From: Mycolicibacterium chlorophenolicum
GTDB taxonomy: Bacteria > Actinomycetota > Actinomycetes > Mycobacteriales > Mycobacteriaceae
DNA: 64,000 nt
Assembly: GCF_001044235.1 (NCBI RefSeq)
Contig: NZ_JYNL01000002.1
Location: forward strand, 1-64,000
Direction of reading: 5' to 3'
Positions 18,094-27,598 of this stretch are shown here, piece by piece. Both the position numbers and the translations under genes were made by a program. Each line of letters opens with the position of its first letter. Position 1 is the stretch's first letter. The notes beneath the pieces were generated by a model that saw nothing but the letters and a program-made list of their open reading frames with translations, ran no database searches and was not told where the DNA came from.

Positions 18094-18532
18094 GTGGCGA
18101 TCCCATCTGGCGGCGTAACGGGCAGTAAGGAAATTGTTGGCACCACCGTCGTCAGCGGCACGCGTCACCGTCTGCTGTCGTTCGAGGCCGCGGCACCGGC
18201 CGAGGGCGACCATACAATGTCGTTGAGAGTGGCCTGCGACAGGCGTAGTTGGGTTTTGAGGCGCGGTGCAGGCGCAAGTTGGCCCAGGGTCCCGTAGTGC
18301 CGGTTGGGCTATGACTACGGTCGAGCGACGGGACGAGTCGGTCGGCGTGGCTAGTCACGGTGTATTCGTGCGCCAGCCATTTGGCGCAGTAGCAGTCCGC
18401 CGCCCCTAGCGGGTTTGCCACAGTGCTGGCGCTCCGATCGGCTCGCCGTCGGTGCCGAAGTAGCGGTGGATGATGCATCACACACGCAGGCCGTGATGAG
18501 AGTCGTGAGGCTGCAGGCAACCAGCGGGGCGG

Positions 18533-19081
18533 TCAGGCTTGCTTCAGTGCCTCGATAGCCAGGCTGAGTGTCACTTCCTCGCCGACGACGGCTCCGCCGG
18601 TCGGCAACGGCATATCGGTCACTATTCCGAAGTCTTTGCGGTTCAACACAGCCGAGGATTCGAATCCGGCGACCTCGCCTTGTCCTGCGCCGGGGTTCAC
18701 ACCGTTGAATATCAGCGACAGTGTGACCGGCCGAGTGATGCCCTTCAGTGTGAAATCACCGGTGAGCAAGTAGTTGGCACCGTCTCCCTTCACGGCTGTA
18801 GATGTGAAAGTGGCGGTTGGGAAGTGCTCGGTATCAAAGAATTCGGCGGATCGAATATGGGCGTCGCGCTGCTCGTTGCCGGTATAGACAGAGGCGACGG
18901 CGATCTCCGCGGTGACCGATGGGGTGCCATCCTCGGCTAACGTTATTGCGCCGCTGAAGGTCTCGAATCTTCCTCGCAGAGTGCTCACGACAAGGTGTCG
19001 GACCGCGAATTCGATCGACGAGTGGACCGGATCAATTGTCCATGTTCCGGCAGTGAGTGGGGACGCTTTCGCAGTGGGCAT
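18533..19081 (-). CDS. YceI-family protein
   Basis: This is a lipocalin-like YceI-fold protein of 182 residues. Typical landmarks are GTWTIDPVHSSIEFAVRHLVVSTLRGRFETFSGAI at the start, EFFDTEHFPTATFTSTAV in the middle and the TGDFTLKGITRPVTL strand. YceI proteins bind isoprenoid or other long lipophilic molecules. This one lacks a signal peptide, as is usual for the actinobacterial branch. The ATG at 19081 has GGAGG 7 bases upstream. It is divergent from the region preceding the MFS exporter, and a MarR-type palindrome variant lies about 210 bases upstream. Confidence 0.92.
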   Translation of the reverse strand: MPTAKASPLTAGTWTIDPVHSSIEFAVRHLVVSTLRGRFETFSGAITLAEDGTPSVTAEIAVASVYTGNEQRDAHIRSAEFFDTEHFPTATFTSTAVKGDGANYLLTGDFTLKGITRPVTLSLIFNGVNPGAGQGEVAGFESSAVLNRKDFGIVTDMPLPTGGAVVGEEVTLSLAIEALKQA

Positions 19082-19204
19082 CTTCGATCCTCCGTATGTG
19101 ACCCAGCCATGGGACAGCTCCAACGCTACGTGCTCACACGACAGGCCGACGCAACTGACTGACGCACTGGAGTTCAGTCTCGCGCAGCAACACAGCGGCT
19201 TTCG

Positions 19205-19630
19205 GTGGTTGCGGGCGATACTGCAGCTGCGACGGGGCGGCCGTTGTTGGTAGCACGAACGCTTTACAGCCTACACATACCGAACTTACTCTTGCGTGCG
19301 CACGCACGTATCGTCGCCCGCGGGCGTCTCGACAGGACCCAACGGGCAGACACGCTGATGACGCGGCGCTTGATCGAGAGGAGCCTGACTATCGTCGATG
19401 GGGTTCTCCGCGGCCAGAGCGTGAAGGTTGATCGGCATTGGCCTTTGTGGGAGATGGAAGCCAATGTTTTCGGGTGAGCTGCTTTTGCGCATGACACGTC
19501 TGTCGAATTTGACCCCACCATTCTGGCGGCCTTCATGCTGATCAACGGCGCGTTGACGGATGCCTGGCCTGCCTTGTTCAAGAGAGGGCGCGCTGTGGCC
19601 CGGCGAACGATATTGCGCGAGGTGGGTTGA
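19205..19630 (+). pseudogene. interrupted open frame directly upstream of the MFS gene
   Basis: A frame open from about 19205 meets a TGA at 19475-19477 and then stays open to a second TGA at 19628-19630, one base before the MFS start codon. The second part (for example FDPTILAAFMLINGALTD) looks like the helical C-terminus of a small regulator, but no family is certain. Stop-to-start abutment with the MFS gene is typical of operon partners, so this may be a regulator broken by a nonsense change. It could also be chance in high-GC DNA. Confidence 0.25.
19291..19308. promoter_or_regulatory. variant of the island's MarR-type palindrome
   Basis: CTTGCGTGCGCACGCACG fits the consensus CTTGC(T/G)TG(A/C)GC(A/G)CGCAAG at 17 of 18 positions; only the 17th base differs. 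It lies between the divergent yceI and MFS genes. The other copies precede pabB, the maleylacetate reductase and the SDR gene. A chance GC-rich palindrome is possible. Confidence 0.4.
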
Positions 19631-19631
19631 C

Positions 19632-21005
19632 ATGTCGGAGCCGTTCCCGTCCAAATCCTCACCGTCATTTCCGCGAGGGATGGCGTTGTTGGTGGCTGGG
19701 GCGTTGTTCATGGAGATTCTCGACGCCACCATCATCACACCCGCCATACCGCGAATCGCCGACTCGTTCGGTGTCACAGCGGTCGATGTCAATGTCGCGA
19801 TTTCTGCCTACATGCTCACCGTCGCGGTGCTGATTCCGGCAAGTGGCTGGCTGGCTGAACGGTTCGGCGTCCGTCGAGTGTTCCTCACCGCTATCGCGGT
19901 GTTCACGATCGCCTCGATGGGATCAGCAGCCAGCGTGTCGCTGCCCATGCTCATCGGCACCCGTGTCGTGCAAGGCATCGGCGGCGCGATGATGGTGCCC
20001 GTCGGGCGACTGGCGGTGCTGCGACGCTCCGACAAGACCGACCTGGTTCGAGCGATCGCCCTGCTCACCTGGCCGGCGCTGGCAGCGCCGGTCATCGCAC
20101 CGACACTGGGCGGGGCGATCGCTACGGTGACATCGTGGCGGTGGATCTTTCTGATCAACATTCCGATCGGTATCGTCGGAATCCTCCTGGCGCTCAAGCT
20201 CGTACACGGCGAGCCGCGACCATCAACGCGGGCGCTGGACTGGCGTGGAATGCTGTTGATCGGGTTGGGGATCTCGGCGGCGCTGACCACGCTCGAGCAC
20301 ATCCGTGTGATCGGAACTAACTGGTTGTTCGTCGGCATCGGCGGCGTTGTCGCAGCGGTGTTCTTGGTTTGGGCGATCTGCCACCTGCTGACTGCCTCGG
20401 CGCCGCTGGTCCAACTGCAGGTCCTTCGCGTGCAAACTCTGCGGATCACCGTGACAGCGGGATCGCTGTACCGGATGGTGATCACGGCCGTGCCGTTCCT
20501 GCTTCCGCTGCAGTTCCAGCTCGTATTCGGCTGGACACCGTTCATTTCCGGGCTCATGGTCGCCATCCTTTTCGCCGGCAACCTCACGATCAAGCCAATG
20601 ACTACACCGCTGATGCGCAGATTCGGAATCCGCAGTGTGCTGTTGGTGAACGGCCTCGCATCGGTCGGGTGCTTTGGACTACTGGCACTGCTACGTCCGG
20701 GCGTTCCGGTCGCGGTGATGGCGATCATCCTCTACACCAGTGGAGCACTTCGATCCGTCGGCTTCACCGCATACAACAGTATTGCCTTCTCCAGTGTCGA
20801 TGGCGATGATCTGACCCACGGCAACACCATCAATGCATCTGTTCAGGAACTAGCGGCGGGACTGGGAATCGCCGTCGCAGCGCTCCTGCTGAGCCTGCTG
20901 GTTTCCTATCCCTACGTGTACCTCGTACTCGGCGCGCTACTTGCCCTCACCCTCGTTGAAACGCTGCGTCTACCGCGCAATGCGGGATCTCATGTCAGTC
21001 GATGA
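19632..21005 (+). CDS. MFS drug-efflux-type transporter (DHA2/EmrB-QacA)
   Basis: This is a proton-driven major-facilitator exporter of about 457 residues with roughly 12-14 transmembrane helices. The first helix carries the family motif LFMEILDATIITPAIPRIADSFG. Motif A is GWLAERFGVRRVF and motif C is ALAAPVIAPTLGGAIATVTSWRWIFLINIPIG, both typical of the 14-helix DHA2 group. The ATG at 19632 is preceded by GAGGTGG. An interrupted frame ends one base before it. It probably exports small lipophilic or aromatic compounds, but the cargo is not inferable. It converges on the isomerase gene, with 59 bases between. Confidence 0.92.
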   Translation: MSEPFPSKSSPSFPRGMALLVAGALFMEILDATIITPAIPRIADSFGVTAVDVNVAISAYMLTVAVLIPASGWLAERFGVRRVFLTAIAVFTIASMGSAASVSLPMLIGTRVVQGIGGAMMVPVGRLAVLRRSDKTDLVRAIALLTWPALAAPVIAPTLGGAIATVTSWRWIFLINIPIGIVGILLALKLVHGEPRPSTRALDWRGMLLIGLGISAALTTLEHIRVIGTNWLFVGIGGVVAAVFLVWAICHLLTASAPLVQLQVLRVQTLRITVTAGSLYRMVITAVPFLLPLQFQLVFGWTPFISGLMVAILFAGNLTIKPMTTPLMRRFGIRSVLLVNGLASVGCFGLLALLRPGVPVAVMAIILYTSGALRSVGFTAYNSIAFSSVDGDDLTHGNTINASVQELAAGLGIAVAALLLSLLVSYPYVYLVLGALLALTLVETLRLPRNAGSHVSR

Positions 21006-21064
21006 TCGCGCCGGTCGAGTGACGACGATGAAATAGCGCATCATCCTCGCAGTCCCTACCAACC

Positions 21065-21940
21065 TCATTCGAGTAACGAAGGGGCCTGCCAAGCTAATCG
21101 TGCGCTGGCGTGTAGCAGGGCTGCCCCGAGCCGAGGCGCGGCCGTGAGCAAATCCGCGGCCAACACCTCTGGGCTTATGGTCCCCGCCCAGCCCAGGGCG
21201 TGAAGCCCACTGATGAATTCTGATATGGCGAGGTCACCGTAGCCTGCCGGACGGCGGTAACGTCGAGCGTCGACACTCGCAGACTCCCTGAGCGGCACAT
21301 CACCATCAGCGAACTGGACAAACGATATCTGCTCTGCCGACAGACCGGACAGCTGCTGGGGCACTGAGCCCGCCCGGCACACGTGGTAGCTGTCGAGAAG
21401 CAAACCGCAACGCTCCCAACCGATCTCAGTGCAGATCATGGCGGCCTCATCGACACTCTTCAGCTGGCCGACGGGCATGTACTCCAGGGCGATCCGCGCC
21501 CCCGCCTCGTGCATTAGTGCTGCGCTGCGGCGCAGTTGGCCAAGCGACTCGTCACTGACGGGTGCGGCGAATGTCGCAAGGCACGTTGGTGCGTTGAGAT
21601 CATGGGCAAGCGCGGCCAGTTGGTGGGCGTGGTCCTCAGTCCAGGGCACTCCGAGAAACAGGATGCCCACGTCCGAGCACGCCAGTGCACGGGCTCGCAA
21701 TGCTGTCGCGATATCGGCATGCGAGCTAGGGCCGGGAAACGAGGACCGCGCCGAGGCGAGGTCGATACCCACCAACTCGAATCGAGCGCAGAGGGCCGCG
21801 TCGAAGATGTCCTCCAAACCCACCACGGCTGGTGGCCAGGGGCCGGCGGCGGGCCCGGCGGGGGAAAATTCGATCCAGTTCAGTGAAGCCAACGAAAACC
21901 GGGCAGCGTTGGTGGTGCGATCGGGCACCGTGTTGGTCAC
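21065..21940 (-). CDS. sugar phosphate isomerase/epimerase-like TIM barrel
   Basis: This AP-endonuclease-2-type TIM barrel of about 291 residues has the conserved metal-ligand strands IALEYMPVG, CGLLLDSYHVCRAG and ISFVQFADGD in order, and a final ISPEVLAADL. The family includes xylose-isomerase-like, inosose dehydratase and hydroxypyruvate isomerase enzymes, so the reaction is uncertain. Its GTG start shares one base with the end of the upstream PPOX gene, so the two form a two-gene operon with the flavin/F420-type gene first. Confidence 0.78.
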   Translation of the reverse strand: MTNTVPDRTTNAARFSLASLNWIEFSPAGPAAGPWPPAVVGLEDIFDAALCARFELVGIDLASARSSFPGPSSHADIATALRARALACSDVGILFLGVPWTEDHAHQLAALAHDLNAPTCLATFAAPVSDESLGQLRRSAALMHEAGARIALEYMPVGQLKSVDEAAMICTEIGWERCGLLLDSYHVCRAGSVPQQLSGLSAEQISFVQFADGDVPLRESASVDARRYRRPAGYGDLAISEFISGLHALGWAGTISPEVLAADLLTAAPRLGAALLHASARLAWQAPSLLE

Positions 21941-22359
21941 TACTTGCCGTAGAGACTCAGGACGTGCAAACGGAGCACCAATCGTTGCTCTTTGACCATC
22001 TCTGCCCGATATTCGTCCCAGTCTGGATGTTCACCACCGATTTCGCGATACACCTCGACGAGTTCGTCGACCACGGCGTCATCGGGTGTCTGGGCGACCG
22101 CGGTGAGTTCGGCCGCGGTGTCAGCGACCACGAACTTCCAAAAGTCGGAACCGGGCACATAGTAGGTGGCGCGTGGGTCGCGTCGGAGGTTTCGGGTCTT
22201 GGCCCGATCTGCCGTCGTCGAGATGCGGAACAGCTTGGTCTTCGGGTCGAAGGTGTGCACGACGTTGGACACCTGTGGGCGGGAGTCGCGCCGGATGGTG
22301 GCCAACACTCCGCGGTGGCTGTCTTTCAATGACGCAAGTAGCCGGTCTTGCTCTGTCAT
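21940..22359 (-). CDS. pyridoxamine-5'-phosphate-oxidase-fold protein, likely F420-dependent (FDOR-B type)
   Basis: This small split-barrel protein of about 139 residues matches the Rv1155-like class: LLASLKDSHRGVLATIRRDSRPQVSNVVHTFDPKTKLFRISTTADRAKTRNLRRDPRATYYV, then a short helical tail (WDEYRAEMVKEQRLVLRLHVLSLYG). Actinobacterial members reduce substrates with F420H2 or bind flavins. The ATG at 22359 is chosen because GGAG lies 8 bases upstream; upstream sequence in frame is not protein-like. It is first in an operon with the TIM-barrel gene. The 390-base gap to the divergent VOC gene shows no other gene. Confidence 0.85.
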   Translation of the reverse strand: MTEQDRLLASLKDSHRGVLATIRRDSRPQVSNVVHTFDPKTKLFRISTTADRAKTRNLRRDPRATYYVPGSDFWKFVVADTAAELTAVAQTPDDAVVDELVEVYREIGGEHPDWDEYRAEMVKEQRLVLRLHVLSLYGK

Positions 22360-22749
22360 GTGCGATTCTCCGTTCGGTGGGCGGCGTGGTGAATCCTGCT
22401 CGAAATCACCCAGTTGTGCCGAGGCAGCTCGCCAAGGCCAGGCCTTTGCGCCACCGTCAGCCACAGGATGCCGCACTGCTGCCAGCAGCTCCTCATCATC
22501 TTGCAAGCACCGGTGTTAACCAAGGCGAAACGCTGACGGGTGGGCGGATCTGCCACGCCTGTGGCACACATTGGCAGTCAGCCCCGCCTTTGAGGTGCAG
22601 CAACGAGTTCAAGTGAGCGGTGTGCGTGCTGATATTGATGGTTTCCGTGGCATGTGGCTCGCCAGCGTGTGTAGTGTGACTTAACACCGCCGCCTGGTTG
22701 ACGCTGGGCGGATGCGGCGAAGGTCAAACAGCGAAAAGCGGAGCGGCTA

Positions 22750-23289
22750 ATGGGGATGCGGAAAGGTCTGCCGGGGTTACGCGGTGGAGACCATATCGGG
22801 ATCACCGTCCCGGATTTGGAGGAGGCGACCCGCTTCTTCGTCGACGTGTTGGGAGCCGAGCAGTTCTACGACCTTGGTCCGTTAGCGTCCGACGATGACT
22901 GGATGACCACGCACATCGGGGTTGATCGGACCGCGCGAGTCGAGAAACTCCGCTTCTTGCGGCTCGGATTCGGCCTCAACCTTGAGCTGTTCGAGTACAC
23001 CGCGCCTGATCAGCGCCGTCAGGTACCGCTCAACAGCGATATTGGGGGCCACCACCTCGCGCTATACGTTGACGATTTCAGCGCCGCCCTTGACTACCTC
23101 CGCGCAGCTGGTGTCGAGATCATGGGCGAACCCACACAGCGAACAAGCGGGCCGAGCGGCGGCCAGACGTGGATCTACTTCCGCGCCCCGTGGGGCCTGC
23201 AGATGGAGTTGGTCAGCTATCCAGACGGGAAGGCATACGAGCATGATTTCACCTCGCGCCTGTGGGATCCTCGCCACCCGGAGCGATGA
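22750..23289 (+). CDS. glyoxalase/VOC-superfamily protein
   Basis: This vicinal-oxygen-chelate protein of about 179 residues has two beta-alpha-beta3 modules. Candidate metal ligands are the His in GGDHIGITVPDLEEATRFF, the Glu in LNLELFEY, the His pair in GGHHLALYVDDFSAALDYL and the Glu in WGLQMELVSYPDG, the standard four positions. VOC enzymes include glyoxalase I, epimerases, extradiol dioxygenases and resistance proteins; the sequence does not decide among them. GGAG lies 6 bases before the ATG. The next gene on the same strand, a FAD-linked oxidase, begins 240 bases later and may be co-expressed. Confidence 0.86.
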   Translation: MGMRKGLPGLRGGDHIGITVPDLEEATRFFVDVLGAEQFYDLGPLASDDDWMTTHIGVDRTARVEKLRFLRLGFGLNLELFEYTAPDQRRQVPLNSDIGGHHLALYVDDFSAALDYLRAAGVEIMGEPTQRTSGPSGGQTWIYFRAPWGLQMELVSYPDGKAYEHDFTSRLWDPRHPER

Positions 23290-23529
23290 GCGTCTTGCTT
23301 ACAGCCTCGGCGATCTGCCGGCGTGTGGGACTCGGTGGCCGACGAGCGCATCCGAGGATCGGCACAGGGCCGGCGGCCGCTGCGCGGCTTGCCGACGTGC
23401 GCAGGGCCGGTGCACACACCGGCGTACAGCGCAGCATCACACCACGCCCTACACGGAGATCGCGATGAGCTTCCCCCGTGCCGGCTGCGTGGGACGGCGA
23501 ACGCATGTGCTCACGGAATCGGAGGAGTA

Positions 23530-24897
23530 ATGGACCTCAAACACGGTCTTGAGAAACTGGCCGACCGCACCAGCGGGCCGGTCTTCGCGTCCGATGACCC
23601 GGCCGCTGTCGAAGAAATCGCTCCGTTCAACACCGCTCTCGAGCAACATCCCGCGGTGGTCGTCGGCGCCGCCGACGCCGACGACGTACGCCATGCTGTC
23701 CAGTGGGCCGCCGAACAGGATCTGGCGGTCGCGGCTCAAGCCACCGGCCACGGGCTGTACAACCCCGCCGACGGCGGGATGGTTGTGAGCACCCGCCGGA
23801 TGAGCACCGTCAGATTCGATCCGGTGCGCAACACTGCCACGGTAGGTGCTGGAACCCGTTGGGACAAAGTCGTTTCCGCCACGCAGCCGTTCGGTTGGGT
23901 GCCGTTGTGCGGGACATCGTTCTTGGTCGGAGCCGTCGGGTACACGCTCGGCGGCGGTGTGGGTTTCTTATCGCGGCAATTCGGCTTCGGCGCAGACCAG
24001 GTGGAGCGGTTCAGCATCGTCACCGCCGACGGTCAGTTGCGCCGGGTGGACGCCGACACTGAGCCCGACCTGTTCTGGGCCGTGCGAGGCGGCAAGGGCA
24101 ACTTCGGAATTGTGACCGACATCGAGTTCCGACTCGCGCCCGTTACCTCTGTCTATGGTGCGACGATCTATTTCGCCGCGGAGTCGGCTGCACAGGTCTT
24201 GCACGCCTATGCCGAGTGGGCGCCGACCATGCCTGCCAACACCAGCACCTCGATCGCGTTGCTGCAGCTGCCGCCGCTTCCCACGCTGCCCGAGCCGATA
24301 CGCGGCAAACGGCTGATTCATCTGCGCTACACCTACACCGGCAAAGCAGAAGAAGCCGAGGCTCTGCTGGCGCCGATGCTGCAGACCGGGACCATCGTGT
24401 TTGAGCAGCAAGGAACGATGGCCTTCAGCGCTACCGACGTCATCCACCGGGATCCTACGGCGCCGCTACCGTTGTTCGAACGCAGCACGCAACTCAAAAC
24501 GCTCGGCGCTGACACGGTGGATGCGCTGCTCGCCGCCGCCGGGCCGGACTCAGACTCGCGGCTTCTCAAAGTCGAGCTGCGCCAGCTCGGCGGAGCCTTG
24601 CAGGAGCAGGCGGCGGTGCCCAATGCGGTGGCCGGCCGCGATGGTGCCTACTCCTTGTTCATTCTCGGTATCTGTGCGCCGGGGCGACGCGAGGAACTGG
24701 AGAATTCGGCCGCCACGATCCTGAATGCGACTGCCCCGTGGGCATGTTCGACGACGCTGGCCAACTTCCTCGGGTCAGCGACGAGACCCGACCAGGTCCG
24801 CGCGGCATGGCAAGAGCCCGACCGTGAGCGTCTGCTGGCGATCAAGCGCACCGTGGACCCGCAGAACATGTTTCAATTCGGGCACGCCCTGCTCTAA
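23530..24897 (+). CDS. FAD-linked oxidase, berberine-bridge-enzyme type
   Basis: This flavoprotein oxidase of about 455 residues is of the FAD_binding_4/BBE class. The PP-loop region reads HPAVVVGAADADDVRHAVQWA, and the His of QATGHGLYN is the likely covalent FAD attachment. The usual second attachment Cys position falls in CGTSFLVGAVGYTLGGGVGFLSRQFG, where Ser replaces Cys, so FAD is probably held by one bond. The C-terminal BBE segment ends in KRTVDPQNMFQFGHAL, the family's characteristic NxxNxF-like finish. Such enzymes oxidise alcohols, sugars or ring C-H bonds with O2. GGAGG precedes the ATG. It converges on the ATPase gene, with two hairpins between. Confidence 0.9.
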   Translation: MDLKHGLEKLADRTSGPVFASDDPAAVEEIAPFNTALEQHPAVVVGAADADDVRHAVQWAAEQDLAVAAQATGHGLYNPADGGMVVSTRRMSTVRFDPVRNTATVGAGTRWDKVVSATQPFGWVPLCGTSFLVGAVGYTLGGGVGFLSRQFGFGADQVERFSIVTADGQLRRVDADTEPDLFWAVRGGKGNFGIVTDIEFRLAPVTSVYGATIYFAAESAAQVLHAYAEWAPTMPANTSTSIALLQLPPLPTLPEPIRGKRLIHLRYTYTGKAEEAEALLAPMLQTGTIVFEQQGTMAFSATDVIHRDPTAPLPLFERSTQLKTLGADTVDALLAAAGPDSDSRLLKVELRQLGGALQEQAAVPNAVAGRDGAYSLFILGICAPGRREELENSAATILNATAPWACSTTLANFLGSATRPDQVRAAWQEPDRERLLAIKRTVDPQNMFQFGHALL

Positions 24898-24907
24898 GTC
24901 AGGCTTG

Positions 24908-24960
24908 ACCCACGAGGACGTGGGTTGGAGTCGGTTGGGCTGATTGCGCTCAGCGCAATC
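24908..24960. terminator. paired hairpins between convergent genes
   Basis: ACCCACG-AGGA-CGTGGGT (24908-24925) and GATTGCGC-TCA-GCGCAATC (24942-24960) are perfect stems of 7 and 8 bp. They sit where the FAD oxidase and the ATPase converge. Neither is followed by a clear T-run, as is common for actinobacterial terminators. Confidence 0.5.
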
Positions 24961-27598
24961 GCGGGAGCCGTCCGTTGTGGCTGAAACGCGCTGCGCGCCT
25001 GCTGATTCGGTGTTCGCGACCGCGGGTGCGCGGGGGCGCTCCGGCCAGGTGCGCCGGTTCGGTGTAGAACATCACCTTGGTGATCTCGACCAGCACCAGG
25101 TAAGCGGCCGTGAGCAGCACCAGCGCGCCGTAGAACTGCCAGGGCAAGGGGGTGAAGCCCAGCGAACCAGCCAGGGGTGAAATCGTCAGCATCACGCCGA
25201 TCGCGATCACCGTGAAGGTGGCGGCCGTCAGCACACCGCCGGGCCTGCTGTGCAGGAACGGCACCCGGCGGGTGCGGATCGCGAAGATGATCAGGGTTTG
25301 GGTGGCCAGCGACTCCACGAACCAGCCGGTCCGGAATTCGGTCGGCCTCGCGTGCAGCACGCCGAGCATCAACCCGAACGTCAAGAAATCAAACAGTGAG
25401 CTGATGGGCCCGAAGGTCAGCATGAAGCGCCGAATGAAGGCGATGTTCCAGTGCGACGGCGCATGCAGCTGCTCCTCGTCGACGCGGTCGGTCGGAATCG
25501 CCAGCTGCGAAGAGTCGTACAACAAGTTGTTCAGGAGGATCTGGCTGGGCAGCATCGGCAGGAACGTCAGGACCGCAGAAGCTGCGGCTGCCGAGAACAT
25601 GTTGCCGAAGTTGCTCGAGGTCCCCATCAGCACGTACTTGATGGTGTTGGCGAAGATTCGGCGGCCCTCGGCCACACCGGTGGCCAGCACGCCCAAATCC
25701 TTCTCCAGCAGCACGACATCGGCGGCATCCTTCGCGACGTCGGTGGCGGTGTCGACGGAGATCCCCACGTCGGCGGAATGCAAAGCCAGGGCGTCATTGA
25801 CGCCGTCGCCGAGGAACCCTACCGACCGTCCGGTGCGGCGCAGCACCTCGATCAGCCGTGCCTTTTGTTCTGGTGAGATCCGGGCGAACACGCTGGCGTT
25901 CTGCGCGGCGGCCTCGAATGCGGCGTCATCGAGCTCGGCCAGCTCAGCGCCGGTCACGATGCCCTTGGACAGTAAACCCAGGTCGGCGCAGACCTTTTCG
26001 GCCACTTGTGCGTTGTCCCCGGTCGCGATCTTCACCTCGATACCGAGTTCAGCTAGCCGGGCGAGGGAGTCACGCGCGGCCTGTTTGGGTGGGTCGGCGA
26101 ACACCAGGAAGCCGTCGAGGGTCAGTCCAGTCTCGTCGGCGGCGGTGATGGTGGACAGCTCAGGGGCCGGCCGGCTAGCAACCGCGACCACGCGGCGACC
26201 CGCCCCGAACAGCCGGTCCAGCACGGACGGGACGGTCTCGGGCACCGCCGCACAGTGGGCGAGCACCTGTTCGGGCGCCCCTTTGACGATCAGTACCCGG
26301 CCGCCGGTGTCATTGATGAGCGCCGAGGTGGCCCGGCGGGTGTGGTCGAATGGCAGCTCGGCGATCCGCTGGGCGCCCTTGGTGACCACCTGGCGGCCCG
26401 CGTCACAGTCCCACAGGGCAGCATCCAACTCGTTGGCGCTGGCTCCGCCGCACGCCGGATCGACATCGGTTGCCAGTAATCCTTTGCGCAACAGTGCATC
26501 CGAGACGACACCAGCGGGATCGAGCGCCTCGATCAGTGTGATGCGCCCGCGCCCCTCGGTCAGGGTGCCGGTCTTGTCGGTGATCAGGATGTCGATGTCG
26601 CCGAGGTCCTCGATGCACACCAGGCGTTTCACCAACACCTTGAGCTCAGCCAGCCGTCGCGACCCGGTGGCCAGGCTGGTGCTGACGACGGCGGGCAATA
26701 GCTGCGGGGTGATGCCGACCGCGATCGCCAGTGCGAACAGCAGCGAATCGATCACCGGGCGGTGCAGCAGCAGATTGGTCGCCAGGATCATCACGGTCAA
26801 CGTGATCGCTACTTGCAGAAGCAGATACGAGAATCGGCGCAGCCCGGCCTGGAAGTCGGTTTCGGGCTGCCGCTCCCCCAGTCCGGCCGCGATCTTGCCG
26901 AACTGCGCGCCCAGGCCGGTGGCGTACACCACCGCGGTCGCACTACCGGCGCTGACGACGGTGCCCATGAACGCAAGATCCGTGGAGTCGGCCAGCGAGG
27001 AGCCCCGAAGAGCTGGCGTCGCAGACTTCTCGGCGGCGGCGGATTCGCCGGTCAGGATGCTCTCGTTGCATTCGAGCCCGTTGACGGTGATCAACCGCAC
27101 GTCGGCGGGAACCAGCTCACCAAGAGAAAGTTGGATGACGTCACCGAGCACCAGGTCGTTGACGTCGAGCTTGATGTACCGGCCATCGCGGCGCACCACC
27201 GCGTTGTGCCGGACCCTCGAATGCAAGGCAGCGGTGGCCCGTTCGGCGCGGTATTCATTGACGAAGCTCAGCCCGATGCTGACAACCAGGATGAGACCGA
27301 TGATCACGGCCTGGGTGGAGTCGCCGAGGAAGAAGGACAGCACCGCCGTGGTCGCCAACAGCGCCAGTACCGCGTTGTTGAGCTGCCTGCGCAGCACCGC
27401 CCATGCACTGACCCGATGGGTTCGAAGCGAATTGGGGCCATATCGCGACAGCCGGGCGGTCGCCTCGGTGCCGGACAGTCCGTCTTCGGATACGGCCAGC
27501 CAGCGCAGCACGTCGGCCAATGGCGCGGCCGCAACGGCCGCTGCCGTCAGCATCGACGAATCGGGCGCCCCGGGTTGTGCATCGGGGACGATTGCAGT
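24950..27598 (-). CDS. mgtA: P-type ATPase, MgtA/P3B-like
   Basis: This large cation ATPase of about 882 residues matches MgtA-type Mg2+ importers. Order of parts: N-terminal cytosolic segment; helices 1-2; actuator loop with LTGES; helices 3-4 with the AIAVGITPQLLPAVV motif; phosphorylation site ITDKTGTLTEG (Asp near 341); nucleotide domain with KGAPEQV; hinge VGFLGDGVNDALALHSADVGISVD; then six C-terminal helices with MGTSSNFGNMFSAA, a P3B signature. Transport would be driven by ATP at the cytoplasmic membrane. The start is uncertain; I use the GTG at 27598, and neither it nor the ATG at 27550 has a clear ribosome site. The gap 27599-28129 shows no gene, and I could not identify a magnesium riboswitch there. 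Confidence 0.9.
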   Translation of the reverse strand, partial: TAIVPDAQPGAPDSSMLTAAAVAAAPLADVLRWLAVSEDGLSGTEATARLSRYGPNSLRTHRVSAWAVLRRQLNNAVLALLATTAVLSFFLGDSTQAVIIGLILVVSIGLSFVNEYRAERATAALHSRVRHNAVVRRDGRYIKLDVNDLVLGDVIQLSLGELVPADVRLITVNGLECNESILTGESAAAEKSATPALRGSSLADSTDLAFMGTVVSAGSATAVVYATGLGAQFGKIAAGLGERQPETDFQAGLRRFSYLLLQVAITLTVMILATNLLLHRPVIDSLLFALAIAVGITPQLLPAVVSTSLATGSRRLAELKVLVKRLVCIEDLGDIDILITDKTGTLTEGRGRITLIEALDPAGVVSDALLRKGLLATDVDPACGGASANELDAALWDCDAGRQVVTKGAQRIAELPFDHTRRATSALINDTGGRVLIVKGAPEQVLAHCAAVPETVPSVLDRLFGAGRRVVAVASRPAPELSTITAADETGLTLDGFLVFADPPKQAARDSLARLAELGIEVKIATGDNAQVAEKVCADLGLLSKGIVTGAELAELDDAAFEAAAQNASVFARISPEQKARLIEVLRRTGRSVGFLGDGVNDALALHSADVGISVDTATDVAKDAADVVLLEKDLGVLATGVAEGRRIFANTIKYVLMGTSSNFGNMFSAAAASAVLTFLPMLPSQILLNNLLYDSSQLAIPTDRVDEEQLHAPSHWNIAFIRRFMLTFGPISSLFDFLTFGLMLGVLHARPTEFRTGWFVESLATQTLIIFAIRTRRVPFLHSRPGGVLTAATFTVIAIGVMLTISPLAGSLGFTPLPWQFYGALVLLTAAYLVLVEITKVMFYTEPAHLAGAPPRTRGREHRISRRAARFSHNGRLPRLR

